Shown one piece after another: positions 42,783 through 52,325 of a DNA stretch of 64,000 nucleotides. The notes below the pieces were generated by a model. That model was not told the DNA's origin, searched no databases, and saw only the letters and a program-made list of their open reading frames with translations. Position 1 is the stretch's first letter. Each line of letters opens with the position of its first letter. Origin of the DNA: Bufo bufo (taxonomy: Eukaryota > Chordata > Amphibia > Anura > Bufonidae); contig NC_053389.1 of assembly GCF_905171765.1 (NCBI RefSeq), positions 785,484,772-785,548,771 of the forward strand, given 5' to 3'. Both the position numbers and the translations under genes were made by a program.

Positions 42783-43205
42783 GGTTCACCCAAAAAATAC
42801 ATTTTTAACATTACATTCAGCCGAGTTGTCCTAATGACAATCGGCTGTTTTTTTTCTCGTACATACCGTATTTTACCGCCGCTTCCGGGTAGGTCTTCTG
42901 CGGGACTGGGCGTTCCTATTTGATTGACAGGCTTCCGACCGTCGCATACTGCGCGTCACGAGTTGCCAAAAGAAGCCGAACGTCGGTGCGCAGGCGCCGT
43001 ATAGAGCCGCACCGATGTTCGGCTTCTTTCGGCAACTCATGATGCACTGTATGCGACGGTCGGAAGCCTGTCAATCAGATAGGAACGCCCAGTCCCGCAG
43101 AAGACATACCCGGAAGCGGCGGTGAAATACGGTATGTACAAAAAAAAAAAAAAAACAGACGATTGTCATTAGGACAACTCGGCTGAATGTAATGTTAAAA
43201 ATTTA
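42783..43205. mobile_element. Large foldback element (arms about 200 bp)
   Basis: The left arm includes ACATTCAGCCGAGTTGTCCT, GACTGGGCGTTCCTAT and CTTCCGACCGTCGCATACTG; the right arm is its near-exact inverse. The centre is near 43000. The left outer end TTTAAAGTGGAGGTTCACCC has no counterpart on the right, so the right terminus is lost; a TTAA (Kolobok-like) element is likely. Confidence 0.65.
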
Positions 43206-43924
43206 AGGCGGGGAGTCGGGACAGAGGTAAGGAGGACGGGTTTGAACCGAGCGGTTATGTCGAGGCTGCCCGGGCCCAGTGCAGTTTCTAGGTAAAATTT
43301 CTCTCAGGGCGAGTGTCAAAAAAACTCCCCCCCCCCCCCCCCCCCCTCAAAACTGCTCGATGAAATAAGTGTCTCCCCATTGTAAAAAATGTGGAACCAC
43401 ATTGCACGGCGAGGATTTTTGCCGCCCTAGGCAAGATAAAAATTGCCGCCCCCCCTTATCAGACATCACATATGTTCCACCCCTTTCTCAGCTTTTAAAT
43501 TAAAAGAACTGCTATGTTTCCCTTAGGGTTAATCTAGCTTCATGTAGCTGTCCCTTTTTGCAGAATGGAATTGCGGACTCATACATTTCTATGGGGCCGC
43601 AATTCCGATCCTGAAAAAAATAGAACATGTCCTATTCTTGTCCACAATAGCAGACAAGAATAGGCATATTCTCTTAGTGCCGGCATTGTGCGGTCCGCAA
43701 AATGCGGAACGCACATTGCCGGTGTCCGTGTTTTGTGGATCCGCAGAACACATACGGACGTGTGAATGGGCCCTAAATGTGAGGTAAATTAGTTTCCAAT
43801 ATAGCATTAATAACTAAACAATTACATAATAAACATATTGCATTGTCTACTTACCACCAGGACAATAAGATGATCTGGTCTCTGGCTGCAGTCTGGCTCT
43901 TGGTCTGGCTCTGGGGACTCTCTT

Positions 43925-44925
43925 GTCACTCTCTTCTCTCCCCCCCTCCCTCCCTTGTCACTCCCATTCCCCCCCCTTGTCACTCATTTCCATTCCCCCC
44001 CCTTGTCACTCATTTCCATCCCCCCCCTTGTCACTCATTTCCATCCCCCCCTTGTCACTCATTTCCATCCCCCCCTTGTCACTCATTTCCATCCCCCCCT
44101 TGTCACTCATTTCCATCCCCCCCTTGTCACTCATTTCCATCCCCCCCTTGTCACTCATTTCCATCCCCCCCTTGTCCCTCATTTCCATCCCCCCCTTGTC
44201 ACTCATTTCCATCCCCCCCTTGTCACTCATTTCCATCCCCCCCTTGTCACTCATTTCCATCCCCCCCCTTGTCACTCATTTCCATTCCCCCCCCCTTGTG
44301 ACTCATTTCCATCCCCCCCCCCTTGTCACTCATTTCCATTCCCCCCCCCTTGTCACTCATTTCCATTCCTCCCCCCCCCTTGTCACTCATTTCCATTCCC
44401 CCCCTTGTCACTCATTTCCATTCCCCCCCCCTTGTCACTCATTTCCATTCCCCCCCCTTGTCATTCATTTCCATTCCCCCCCCCCCCCTTGTCACTCATT
44501 TCCATTCCCCCCCCCCTTGTCATTCATTTCCATTCCTCCCCCGGGCCCCCCCCCCTTGTCATTCATTTCCATTCCTCCCCCCCCCTTGTCACTCATTTCC
44601 ATTCCCCCCCCCTTGTCATTCATTTCCATTCCTCCCCCCCCCTTGTCACTCATTTCCATTCCTCCCCCCCCCCCTTGTCATTCATTTCCATTCCTCCCCC
44701 CCCCCCCCCCCTTGTCATTCATTTCCATTCCTCCCCCCCCCTTGTCACTCATTTCCATTCCCCCCCCCTTGTCATTCATTTCCATTCCTCCCCCCCCCTT
44801 GTCACTCATTTCCATTCCTCCCCCCCCCCCTTGTCATTCATTTCCATTCCTCCCCCCCCCCCCCCCCTTGTCATTCATTTCCATTCCTCCCCCCCCCCCC
44901 TTGTCATTCATTTCCATTCTATTGT
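43925..44925. repeat. C-run minisatellite, about 35-40 units
   Basis: Units of 24-40 bp: TTGTCACTCATTTCCAT followed by a run of C. Runs are 6-8 long on the left and grow to 10-16 on the right, where TTGTCATTCATTTCC and an extra T (ATTCCTCCCC) become common. The long frames across it are repeat artefacts. Confidence 0.92.
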
Positions 44926-44943
44926 CAGTTTGTCACCTCTAAT

Positions 44944-45111
44944 GTAGCGTGGCCGAGCTCTGTTCGGTCCGCGGTACAGGAGCATTTGTTTCCTGTACCC
45001 GGCCGGACTGACAGGAAGTGCTCACTTAGTGTGCACTTCCTTTCAGTCTGGCCGGGTACAGGAAACAAATGCTCCTGTACCGCGGACCGTACAGCGCTCG
45101 GCCACGCTACA
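44944..45111. repeat. Near-perfect palindrome (arms about 75 bp)
   Basis: GTAGCGTGGCCGAG at the left and CTCGGCCACGCTAC at the right; the inner arms share GTACAGGAGCATTTGTTTCC and its complement around a short AGTGCTCACTTAGTGTGCACT loop. Probably a small foldback MITE. Confidence 0.7.
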
Positions 45112-46179
45112 CTAACATGAGCAGAGACAGCAGGCGCAGGCAGGAGATTCTTTAGAGGAGCGGCAAGCGCTCAGCCGCTCAGGAGGCGCAGCATGAGGGG
45201 CGCCACCGGCCGGCAATTATATATAACCACGGCAGAGAAACGACAAGAGGGGGCGCCCCCCTTCTGACAGCGCCCCGGGCGCCCGCCCGTTCCGCCCGCC
45301 CCTAGAAACGGCCCTGCCTGGGCCCCCCTGCCAGCCAGGCCCGGTACAACTGGGCCAGCTGTACTGGCCTATCAGCGGCCCTGCTTCCAGGACACGGAAG
45401 AACAGGAGTCTCAAAAGGCCTAGATGCAGGGAAAGGAAAAGACAATATGCAGCAAGAGAATCTGCAGGTAAGAAAACAAGACGTCACACTTACCTGCCGC
45501 TGCCACCACGACTGGAACCCGTGAATACGTACCGGAGCCCTAACACCAAAGAGGACACCGTAACAGAAACTCACACAGGTATCCAGCACACCAGACTCCG
45601 CCAGTACTCCCATGCCTCAAGGTGCATGGCAGCCCCAGGTGGCACTGCATACAGGCTAGGAAGTCTAGCAACCATGCTGGAAGATATCACCAAACATACC
45701 AGACAAGGAACACCAAGCTAGACATTACAACACACCAAACATACAACACATGTAAGGGAGAGAAGACATCGCTGGAGACCTTGATGTCCCACTAGGAGGC
45801 CCTCACTCTGGGAGATGGAACATAAAGACCAGGAGCACACACCATGGCTGGAGTACCACTGACTCCTGGCCTCTAGCCACAGGTAAGATGAAGCACCTAG
45901 TGACCACGCCCAACAAGGTGGTTAACCCCTCCAGCATCGGACAGAGAAGGAAACAACTGAAAGGGGAAGTGCACACACCAGCATAAAAAGCTACACGTTG
46001 CCGCAGACAACAACATGCAAGGCAACCATGTCACGGCACACACCACAAAGGCCGTGACACTGCCCCCGCATGCTGAAACAGCAACACGTTGCCACAGGCA
46101 ACAGCAAGCGTGGCATAAGTGTCACAGCGCACACCAAAGGCCGTGACAACTTGTTAATGAGGGTTTATGATTACTTGTC

Positions 46180-46534
46180 ATGGGGTTAAAGATATATTTG
46201 CTCAACGTGAGGGGATTGAACTCCCCATACAGGCGTAAGCAGCTATGGATAGAGATCCTCAAGTCTAAAAGTGATGTGGCCTTTATACAAGAATCTCATT
46301 TGTTGGAGGTGGATGTACATAGATGCGTACACCGGAGGTTTCCCGGTATATTTCACTCTTATGCTGTAAAGAAAAGAAAAGTGGGAGTTTTTATTTGTAT
46401 AAAATCCACGTTCTCATTGACAAAGTGCATTACCGACTCTATTGGGAGATATGTGATCCTGGTATGCACGATTGATGGTAAACCATACACATTGATGTCT
46501 GTGTACGCTCCCAATGCCGGACAGTTGGCCTTTT
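46180..46534 (+). pseudogene. L1-like ORF2 endonuclease fragment
   Basis: MGLKIYLLNVRGLNSPYRRK, then FIQESHL and VYAPNAGQLAF, the N-x-x-G, E-T/S-H and Y-A-P-N motifs of the AP-type endonuclease at the start of LINE ORF2. The frame is open until an insertion at 46535 and appears to resume after 50827. Confidence 0.72.
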
Positions 46535-46889
46535 GCAGGAGGTCTCCTGTTATAATGCCGTTATGGTGGTGAATGGTAAATCGGAATTAGACTTACCGGT
46601 AATTCTGTTTCCATGGATCCACCATGACAGCACAGATTCCCCCCTTTTCTTTAAAAAAAAAAAAAAGCGAATGTACAGTTGCAAAAAAAAGTATGTGAAC
46701 CCTTTGGAATGATATGGATTTCTGCACAAATTGGTCATAAAATGTGATCTGATCTTCATCTAAGTCACAACAATAGACAATCACAGTCTGCTTAAACTAA
46801 TAACACACAAAGAATTAAATGTTACCATGTTTTTATTGAACACACCATGTAAACATTCACAGTGCAGATGGAAAAAGTATGTGAACCCT

Positions 46890-47780
46890 TGGATTTAATA
46901 ACTGGTTGAACCTCCTTTGGCAGCAATAACTTCAACCAAACGTTTCCTGTAGTTGTAGATCAGATGTGCACAACGGTCAGGAGTAATTCTTGACCATTCC
47001 TCTTTACAGAACTGTTTCAGTTCAGCAATATTATTGGGATGTCTGGGGTGAATCGCTTTCTTGAGGTCATGCCACAGCATCTCAATCGGGTTGAGGTCAG
47101 GACTCTGACTGGGCCACTCCAGAAGGCGTATTTTCTTCTGTTTAAGCCATTGTCTTGATAAACTTGGGAATTCACTATTCCTTCGATGATGGCAATCCGT
47201 CCAGGCCCTGATGCAGCAAAGCAGCACCAAACCATGATGCCCCCTCACCATACTTCACAGTTGGGATGAGGTTTTGATCTTGGTGTGCTGTGCCTCTTTT
47301 TCTCCACACATAGTGTTGTGTGTTTCTTCCAAACAACTCAACTTTGGTTTCATCTGTCCACAGAATATTTTGCCAGTACTGCAGTGGAACATCCAGGTGC
47401 TCTTATGCAAACTGTAAACGTGCAGCAATGTTTTTTTTGGACAGCAGTGGCTTCCTCTGTGGTATCCTCCCATGAAATCCATTCTTGTTTAGTGTTTTAC
47501 GTATCGTAGATTCACTAACAGGGATGTAAGTCTTTAGCTGACACTCTAGGATTCTTCTTCACCTCATTGAGCAGTCTGCGCTGTGCTCTTGCAGTCATCT
47601 TTACAGGACGTCCACTCCTAGGGAGAGTAGCAGCAGTGCTGAACTTTCTCCATTTATAGACAATTTGTCTTTCCATGGATTGATGAACAGCAAGGCTTTT
47701 GGAGATACTTTTATAACCCTTTCTAGCTTTATGCAAGTCAACAATTCTTAATCGTAGGTCTTCTGAGAGCTCTTTTGTTC
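46890..47780 (-). pseudogene. Tc1 transposase pseudogene
   Basis: Pieces in three frames: an HTH region ([20 protein letters not shown], at about 47515-47736), the first Asp region (FCGQMKPKLSCLEETHN, from an ILWTDETKVELFGRNTQ ancestor), GGIMVWCCFAASGPGRI, and [18 protein letters not shown] with the C-terminal acid. Frameshifts and stops make it non-functional. Confidence 0.82.
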
Positions 47781-47947
47781 ATTCACATCAGGCAATGCTT
47801 CTTGTGAAAAGCAAACCCAGAACTGGTGTGTGTTTTTTATAGGGCAGGGCAGCTGTAACCAACACCTCCAATCTCATCTCATTGATTGGACTCTAGTTGG
47901 CTGACACCTCACTCCAATTAGCTCTTGGAGATGTCGTTAGTCTAGGG

Positions 47948-48094
47948 CAGTGATAGGCAAACTGCGGCTCTCCAGCTTTTGCAAAACTACAACTCCCACC
48001 ATGCCCTGCTGTAGGCTGAAAGCTGTAGGCAGTCTTTGCATGCTGGGAGTTGTAGTTCTGCAACAGCTGGAGAGCCGCAGTTTGCCTATCACTG
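47948..48094. mobile_element. hAT MITE, 147 bp
   Basis: A palindromic element CAGTGATAGGCAAACTGCGG ... CCGCAGTTTGCCTATCACTG with the perfect 8-bp duplication GTCTAGGG (47940-47947 and 48095-48102). It is inserted in the Tc1 copy and is the same family as 32886-33021. Confidence 0.88.
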
Positions 48095-48593
48095 GTCTAG
48101 GGGTTCACATACTTTTTCCACCTGCACTGTGAATGCTTACATGGTGTGTTCAATATAAACATGGTAACATTTAATTCTTTGTGTGTTAGTAGTTTAAGCA
48201 GACTGTGATTGTGTATTGTTGTGACTTAGATGAAGATCAGATCACATTTTATGACCAATTTGTGCAGAAATCCATATCATTCCAAAGGGTTCACATACTT
48301 TTTCTTGCAACTGATTATATGTATATTACACATATGAAGTAGATCAGATTTCTGAGTATAAAAAATACTTTAAAAAAAAATGTAGATATGGATTTAATAT
48401 ATCACGGGCACTATCGTACAGTGGTCCCTCAAGTTACAATATTAATTGGTTCCAGGATGACCATTGTATGTTGAAACCATTGTAAGTTGAGTAATCGGTT
48501 CCAAAGCCCTAAATTGTCATCCAAGATGAGAGAAAATGAAGATTTAAGAAAAATAAGCAGATAACAAAGACAGATTAAACAAGTCCTTATATA

Positions 48594-50155
48594 CACTGCG
48601 TGCAGAATTATTAGGCAAATGAGTATTTTGACCACATCATCCTCTTTATGCATGTTGTCTTACTCCAAGCTGTATAGGCTCGAAAGCCTAAAGCAATTAA
48701 GCATATTAGGTGATGTGCATCTCTGTAATGAGAAGGGGTGTGGTCTAATGACATCAACACCCTATATTAGGTGTGCATAATTATTAGGCAACTTCCTTTC
48801 CTTTGGCAAAATGGGTCAAAAGAAGGACTTGACAGGCTCAGAAAAGTCAAAAATAGTGAGATATCTTGCAGAGGGATGCAGCACTCTTAAAATTGCAAAG
48901 CTTCTGAAGCGTGATCATCGAACAATCAAGCGTTTCATTCAAAATAGTCAACAGGGTCGCAAGAAGCGTGTGGAAAAACCAAGGTGCAAAATAACTGCCC
49001 ATGAACTGAGAAAAGTCAAGCGTGCAGCTGCCAAGATGCCACTTGCCACCAGTTTGGCCATATTTCAGAGCTGCAACATCACTGGAGTGCCCAAAAGCAC
49101 AAGGTGTGCAATACTCAGAGACATGGCCAAGGTAAGAAAGGCTGAAAGACGACCACCACTGAACAAGACACACAAGCTGAAACGTCAAGACTGGGCCAAG
49201 AAATATCTCAAGACTGATTTTTCTAAGGTTTTATGGACTGATGAAATGAGAGTGAGTCTTGATGGGCCAGATGGATGGGCCCGTGGCTGGATTGGTAAAG
49301 GGCAGAGAGCTCCAGTCCGACTCAGACGCCAGCAAGGTGGAGGTGGAGTACTGGTTTGGGCTGGTATCATCAAAGATGAGCTTGTGGGGCCTTTTCGGGT
49401 TGAGGATGGAGTCAAGCTCAACTCCCAGTCCTACTGCCAGTTTCTGGAAGACACCTTCTTCAAGCAGTGGTACAGGAAGAAGTCTGCATCCTTCAAGAAA
49501 AACATGATTTTCATGCAGGACAATGCTCCATCACACGTGTCCAAGTACTCCACAGCGTGGCTGGCAAGAAAGGGTATAAAAGAAGAAAATCTAATGACAT
49601 GGCCTCCTTGTTCACCTGATCTGAACCCCATTGAGAACCTGTGGTCCATCATCAAATGTGAGATTTACAAGGAGGGAAAACAGTACACCTCTCTGAACAG
49701 TGTCTGGGAGGCTGTGGTTGCTGCTGCACGCAATGTTAATGGTGAACAGATCAAAACACTGACAGAATCCATGGATGGCAGGCTTTTGAGTGTCCTTGCA
49801 AAGAAAGGTAGCTATATTGGTCACTGATTTGTTTTTGTTTTGTTTTTGAATGTCAGAAATGTATATTTGTGACTGTTGAGATGTTATATTGGTTTCACTG
49901 GTAAAAATAAATAATTGAAATGGGTATATATTTGTTTTTTGTTAAGTTGCCTAATAATCATGCACAGTAATAGTCACCTGCACACACAGATATCCCCCTA
50001 AAATAGCTAAAACTAAAAACAAACTAAAAACTACTTCCAAAAATATTCAGCTTTGATATTAATGAGTTTTTTGGGTTCATTGAGAACATGGTTGTTGTTC
50101 AATAATAAAATTAATACTCAAAAATACAACTTGCCTAATAATTCTGCACTCCCTG
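48594..50155 (+). mobile_element. Complete Tc1-like transposon, 1562 bp
   Basis: The ends CACTGCGTGCAGAATTATTA and TAATAATTCTGCACTCCCTG are flanked by TA (48592-48593 and 50156-50157). A single open transposase lies inside. The terminal repeats agree over the first 25 or so bases apart from a few changes. Confidence 0.88.
48811..49827 (+). CDS. Tc1/mariner transposase, intact (338 aa)
   Basis: A DDE transposase moving its element into TA sites. The start MGQKKDLTGSEKSKIV is 217 bp inside the left end. Residues about 8-55 form the paired-type helix-turn-helix (ILKIAKLLKRDHRTIKRF-like: CSTLKIAKLLKRDHRTIKRF), with a basic NLS-like stretch (GRKKRVEKPR) after it. The catalytic acids are in KVLWTDEMRVS, FMQDNAPSH and [11 protein letters not shown] (DD34E spacing). 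The length is normal for Tc1 (about 340 aa) and there is no stop or frameshift. Openness and good terminal repeats suggest recent activity; activity itself is unproven. Confidence 0.93.
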   Translation: MGQKKDLTGSEKSKIVRYLAEGCSTLKIAKLLKRDHRTIKRFIQNSQQGRKKRVEKPRCKITAHELRKVKRAAAKMPLATSLAIFQSCNITGVPKSTRCAILRDMAKVRKAERRPPLNKTHKLKRQDWAKKYLKTDFSKVLWTDEMRVSLDGPDGWARGWIGKGQRAPVRLRRQQGGGGVLVWAGIIKDELVGPFRVEDGVKLNSQSYCQFLEDTFFKQWYRKKSASFKKNMIFMQDNAPSHVSKYSTAWLARKGIKEENLMTWPPCSPDLNPIENLWSIIKCEIYKEGKQYTSLNSVWEAVVAAARNVNGEQIKTLTESMDGRLLSVLAKKGSYIGH

Positions 50156-50160
50156 TATAA

Positions 50161-50486
50161 GGCCTCTTGAACATGACCGTATGTATTTTGCAGTGCTTTA
50201 AAAACGGATCCTCAAAAAAAACAGATGACATCCGTGTGCATTCCATATTTTGCGGAACGGAACAGCTGGCCCTTCATAGAACAGTACTATCCTTGTCCGT
50301 AATGTGGACAATAATAGGACATGTTCTATTTTTTTTGCGGAACGGAAATACGGGCATACGGAAATGGAATGCACACTGAGAAACTTACGTTTTTTTTGAG
50401 GACCCATTGAAGTTAATGGTTCCGCATACGGTCCGCAAAAAAAACCGGAAAGGACACAAAGAAAATACATTCGTGTGCATGAGCCC
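50161..50486. mobile_element. Harbinger-type MITE, 326 bp
   Basis: The ends GGCCTCTTGAACATGACCGT and ATTCGTGTGCATGAGCCC have TAA at 50158-50160 and 50487-50489. Its left duplication directly abuts the TA of the Tc1 copy. The internal CCGTAATGTGGACAATAATA and related inverted copies resemble 43600-43760. Confidence 0.7.
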
Positions 50487-50999
50487 TAACAGTCAGGAAT
50501 AGCTGCTAACTAGCATATAATCCAGCTATTTTACCAGAGAAGTGACCTTGATTGGTTAGATCTGGGTCTGAGACATTGTATGTTGAGTCTAGTTTCAACT
50601 TACGATGGGTCAGAAAAGACCACTGTATGCTGAAAATATTGTATCCTGAGGCCGTTGTATCCTGAGGGATCACTGTAATTTAGAAGAACACTGGGGAATG
50701 GTGGAGGGAGGGGGCAATTTAACCTTTCTCTGTTCTCCTGCCCTACAGAGGTCAGGGGTCAATCTCCTGTTATAATGCCGTCATGGTGGATTCATGGAAA
50801 CAGAATTACCGGTAAGTCTAATTCCAATTTTTTGGGAAAGCTCAGGTATGTGTTTGAAGAAAGAGGGGCCAAATTTTGTCCTCTTCAGGTTATGTTCACA
50901 CATCTAAAATCTGCCACAGATTCATCAGCGTAAAACGGGCGTTTTCTGCTGTTAAAGCCACGTTCAAAATTCCTCCAACAGTTTCCCCATCGCCTTTAA

Positions 51000-51572
51000 A
51001 GGGCTTCTGTCACCCCCCATTGTGCAATTTTCATTAGCCGACATTAGCTATTTGCTAATGTCAGCTGATTGCAAACATACATGTCCTACCTTTGTCTGTG
51101 GCTTATTTCTTGTAAAAATCATACTTTTATCATATGCAAATTTCTTCACGACCAGCAAGTTGGGCGTGTACTTGCTGGTAGCCGCCGCATCTGCCGCTTC
51201 TAGACACGCCCCATCTCCTCTTGATAGACAGGGCCAGTGATCGCTCTCCTCCTCCCGTTGGCCCCGTCTGCTGCTGAATTCCCGCGCCTGCGCCGTAACG
51301 TTCCTCGATCGGCGCAGGCGTACTGAGTGAAGGACGCGCACTTGCCAGCTCCTTCCTCAGTGCGCCTGCGCCGATTACGTCACACTACACCCGGAAGAGA
51401 AGACTGCCGATTATCGCTGATGCCCAACTTGCTGGTAGTGAAGAAATTAGCATATGATAAAAGTATGATTTTTGCAAGAAATAACCCACAGACAAAGGTA
51501 GGACATGTATGATTGCACTATTTGCTAATGTCAGCGAATGAAAATTGCACAATGGGGGGTGACAGAAGCCCT
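51000..51572. mobile_element. Kolobok-type MITE, 573 bp
   Basis: The ends AGGGCTTCTGTCACCCCCCA and TGGGGGGTGACAGAAGCCCT are perfect complements, flanked by TTAA (50996-50999 and 51573-51576). The arms continue through TGCAATTTTCATT and ATCATACTTTTATCATATGC. No coding capacity. Confidence 0.85.
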
Positions 51573-52019
51573 TTAATGTTAAAAACTCCTTGTGCACACA
51601 GTGTAAAATGGAAGAGGTTTTTCCAGTAGCTGGATGTGAAAACCGATTCCGAAGGGATTTCTGTGAAGGAGACTTGATTGTGAATTTCATATAAGACAAT
51701 GGAGATCTTCTCATTCCATGCATCAATTGTTCTGCTAAATTTAGATCAAGCTGGCAGCGTGTCCTTTCTGCTGCAGCTGGTGGCCGTTGAAGGATAGAAA
51801 TGAGCAGGGCAGAGAAATCGGAAAAAGAGCAAACACCAGGTGGCGCTATACAGAATTCAGTGGCTAACTCAGGAGCTATAATAAGCTACATGTAATTACA
51901 AAAATATTCAGATCCAGGCGCTGGATGTAGAATATTTTTTGTGAGACAACCCCTTTAAGGATTGTGTCAATATCTGCTCTAAAGGCAGTAAAAAATGTAT
52001 AATTCTTCACAAAAAGATA
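51573..52019. other. Unassigned, with TTAA-type MITE end
   Basis: GAGACAACCCCTTTAAGG near 51941 marks one end of a Kolobok-like element. Nothing else recognised. Confidence 0.4.
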
Positions 52020-52300
52020 TTACTGTCTTGAGCAGGAGTCAGTGATGGCTTTAGCTGTATGTAGTAGGTTCCTAGAGTCATTGCGTCCAGATAGTCCTGA
52101 CGTAATAGCGCCACATTCCTGATGGTAATAAGTGTCATAGAGCAAGTGCGTCTGGCGCCGCCATATTCGCCTATGGGAACGTTTTTTTATTGAGTTAGGA
52201 TGGCAGCTTTCAGCATGTAGTGCAGTATTGCCTGAGGAAGGTTCCCAGACTGATCTCTCAGATCTGCTGGATGACGGCACTGAGGGAAAACAGAAACGAA
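52020..52300 (-). repeat. Dispersed repeat, inverted partner of 59031-59275
   Basis: Read on the minus strand it matches 59031-59275 in order: CTTCCTCAGGCAATACT, CTACATGCTGAAAG, CCCATAGGCGAAT, CACTTATTA-CATCAGGAATG and CTATCTGGACG. Confidence 0.6.
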
Positions 52301-52325
52301 CAGTCTGCAGATACACTCAAACTTA

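Larger units (their letters stand above)
41914..45383. mobile_element. Non-autonomous hAT element, 3470 bp
   Basis: The ends are CAGGGCCGCTGATAG and CTATCAGCGGCCCTG, flanked by the perfect 8-bp duplication CTTCCAGG (41906-41913 and 45384-45391), the hAT signature. No transposase frame was found. The interior contains a 23-bp tandem (42451-42540), a long foldback (42783-43205), a Harbinger-like MITE piece (about 43560-43780), a C-rich minisatellite and a near-perfect palindrome. Confidence 0.8.
41686..46148. mobile_element. Solo LTR (about 985 bp) split by a hAT element
   Basis: It begins TGTCACTGCGGGG and ends GGCCGTGACA, with the perfect 5-bp duplication ACTTG at 41681-41685 and 46149-46153. 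Removing the hAT element and its duplicated 8 bp leaves about 985 bp. Near the right end an 85-bp segment (GTTGCC..GGCCGTGACA) is duplicated in tandem. No internal retroviral genes. Confidence 0.72.
46676..48313 (-). mobile_element. Tc1 element with about 200-bp terminal repeats
   Basis: The ends CAGTTGCAAAAAAAAGTATG and CATACTTTTTCTTGCAACTG; the arms extend to ACATTCACAGTGCAG / CTGCACTGTGAATGCT. TA precedes the left end (46674-46675); the right TA is mutated. It carries a degenerate transposase and a hAT MITE. Confidence 0.82.
48419..50675. mobile_element. mariner MITE containing a Tc1 and a Harbinger MITE
   Basis: The ends CAGTGGTCCCTCAAGTTACA and GTATCCTGAGGGATCACTG are flanked by TA (48417-48418 and 50676-50677). 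Without its two insertions it is about 370 bp. Confidence 0.72.
46535..50827. mobile_element. DIRS-like inverted-terminal-repeat element, hollowed by insertions
   Basis: The left end AATTAGACTTACCGGTAATT..CTGTTTCCATGGATCCACCA is the inverse of the right end (TGGTGGATTCATGGAAACAG..AATTACCGGTAAGTCTAATT). The ends lack a simple target duplication, and L1 coding sequence resumes after a shared T run, as expected for DIRS insertion. No DIRS genes remain; the inside is nearly all Tc1/mariner insertions. Assignment to DIRS is inferred from the terminal layout. Confidence 0.5.
41141..50891 (+). mobile_element. L1-like LINE split by nested insertions
   Basis: Three collinear plus-strand pieces belong together: a 5' UTR with GGGGGGCGTGGCCTGCACGC leading to an ORF1 start (41278), the ORF2 endonuclease start (46180-46534), and a continuation GKLRYVFEERGAKF (about 50835-50891). 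A solo LTR interrupts the first and second pieces, and a DIRS-like element the second and third. Most of ORF1 is deleted and the reverse transcriptase is not present. Confidence 0.65.

Noticed and set aside
43923..44942. Frames of 265-339 codons (PPLSLISI / HFHPPLVT repeats)
   Set aside because: Translation of the C-run minisatellite in three frames; no start context, no conserved domain.
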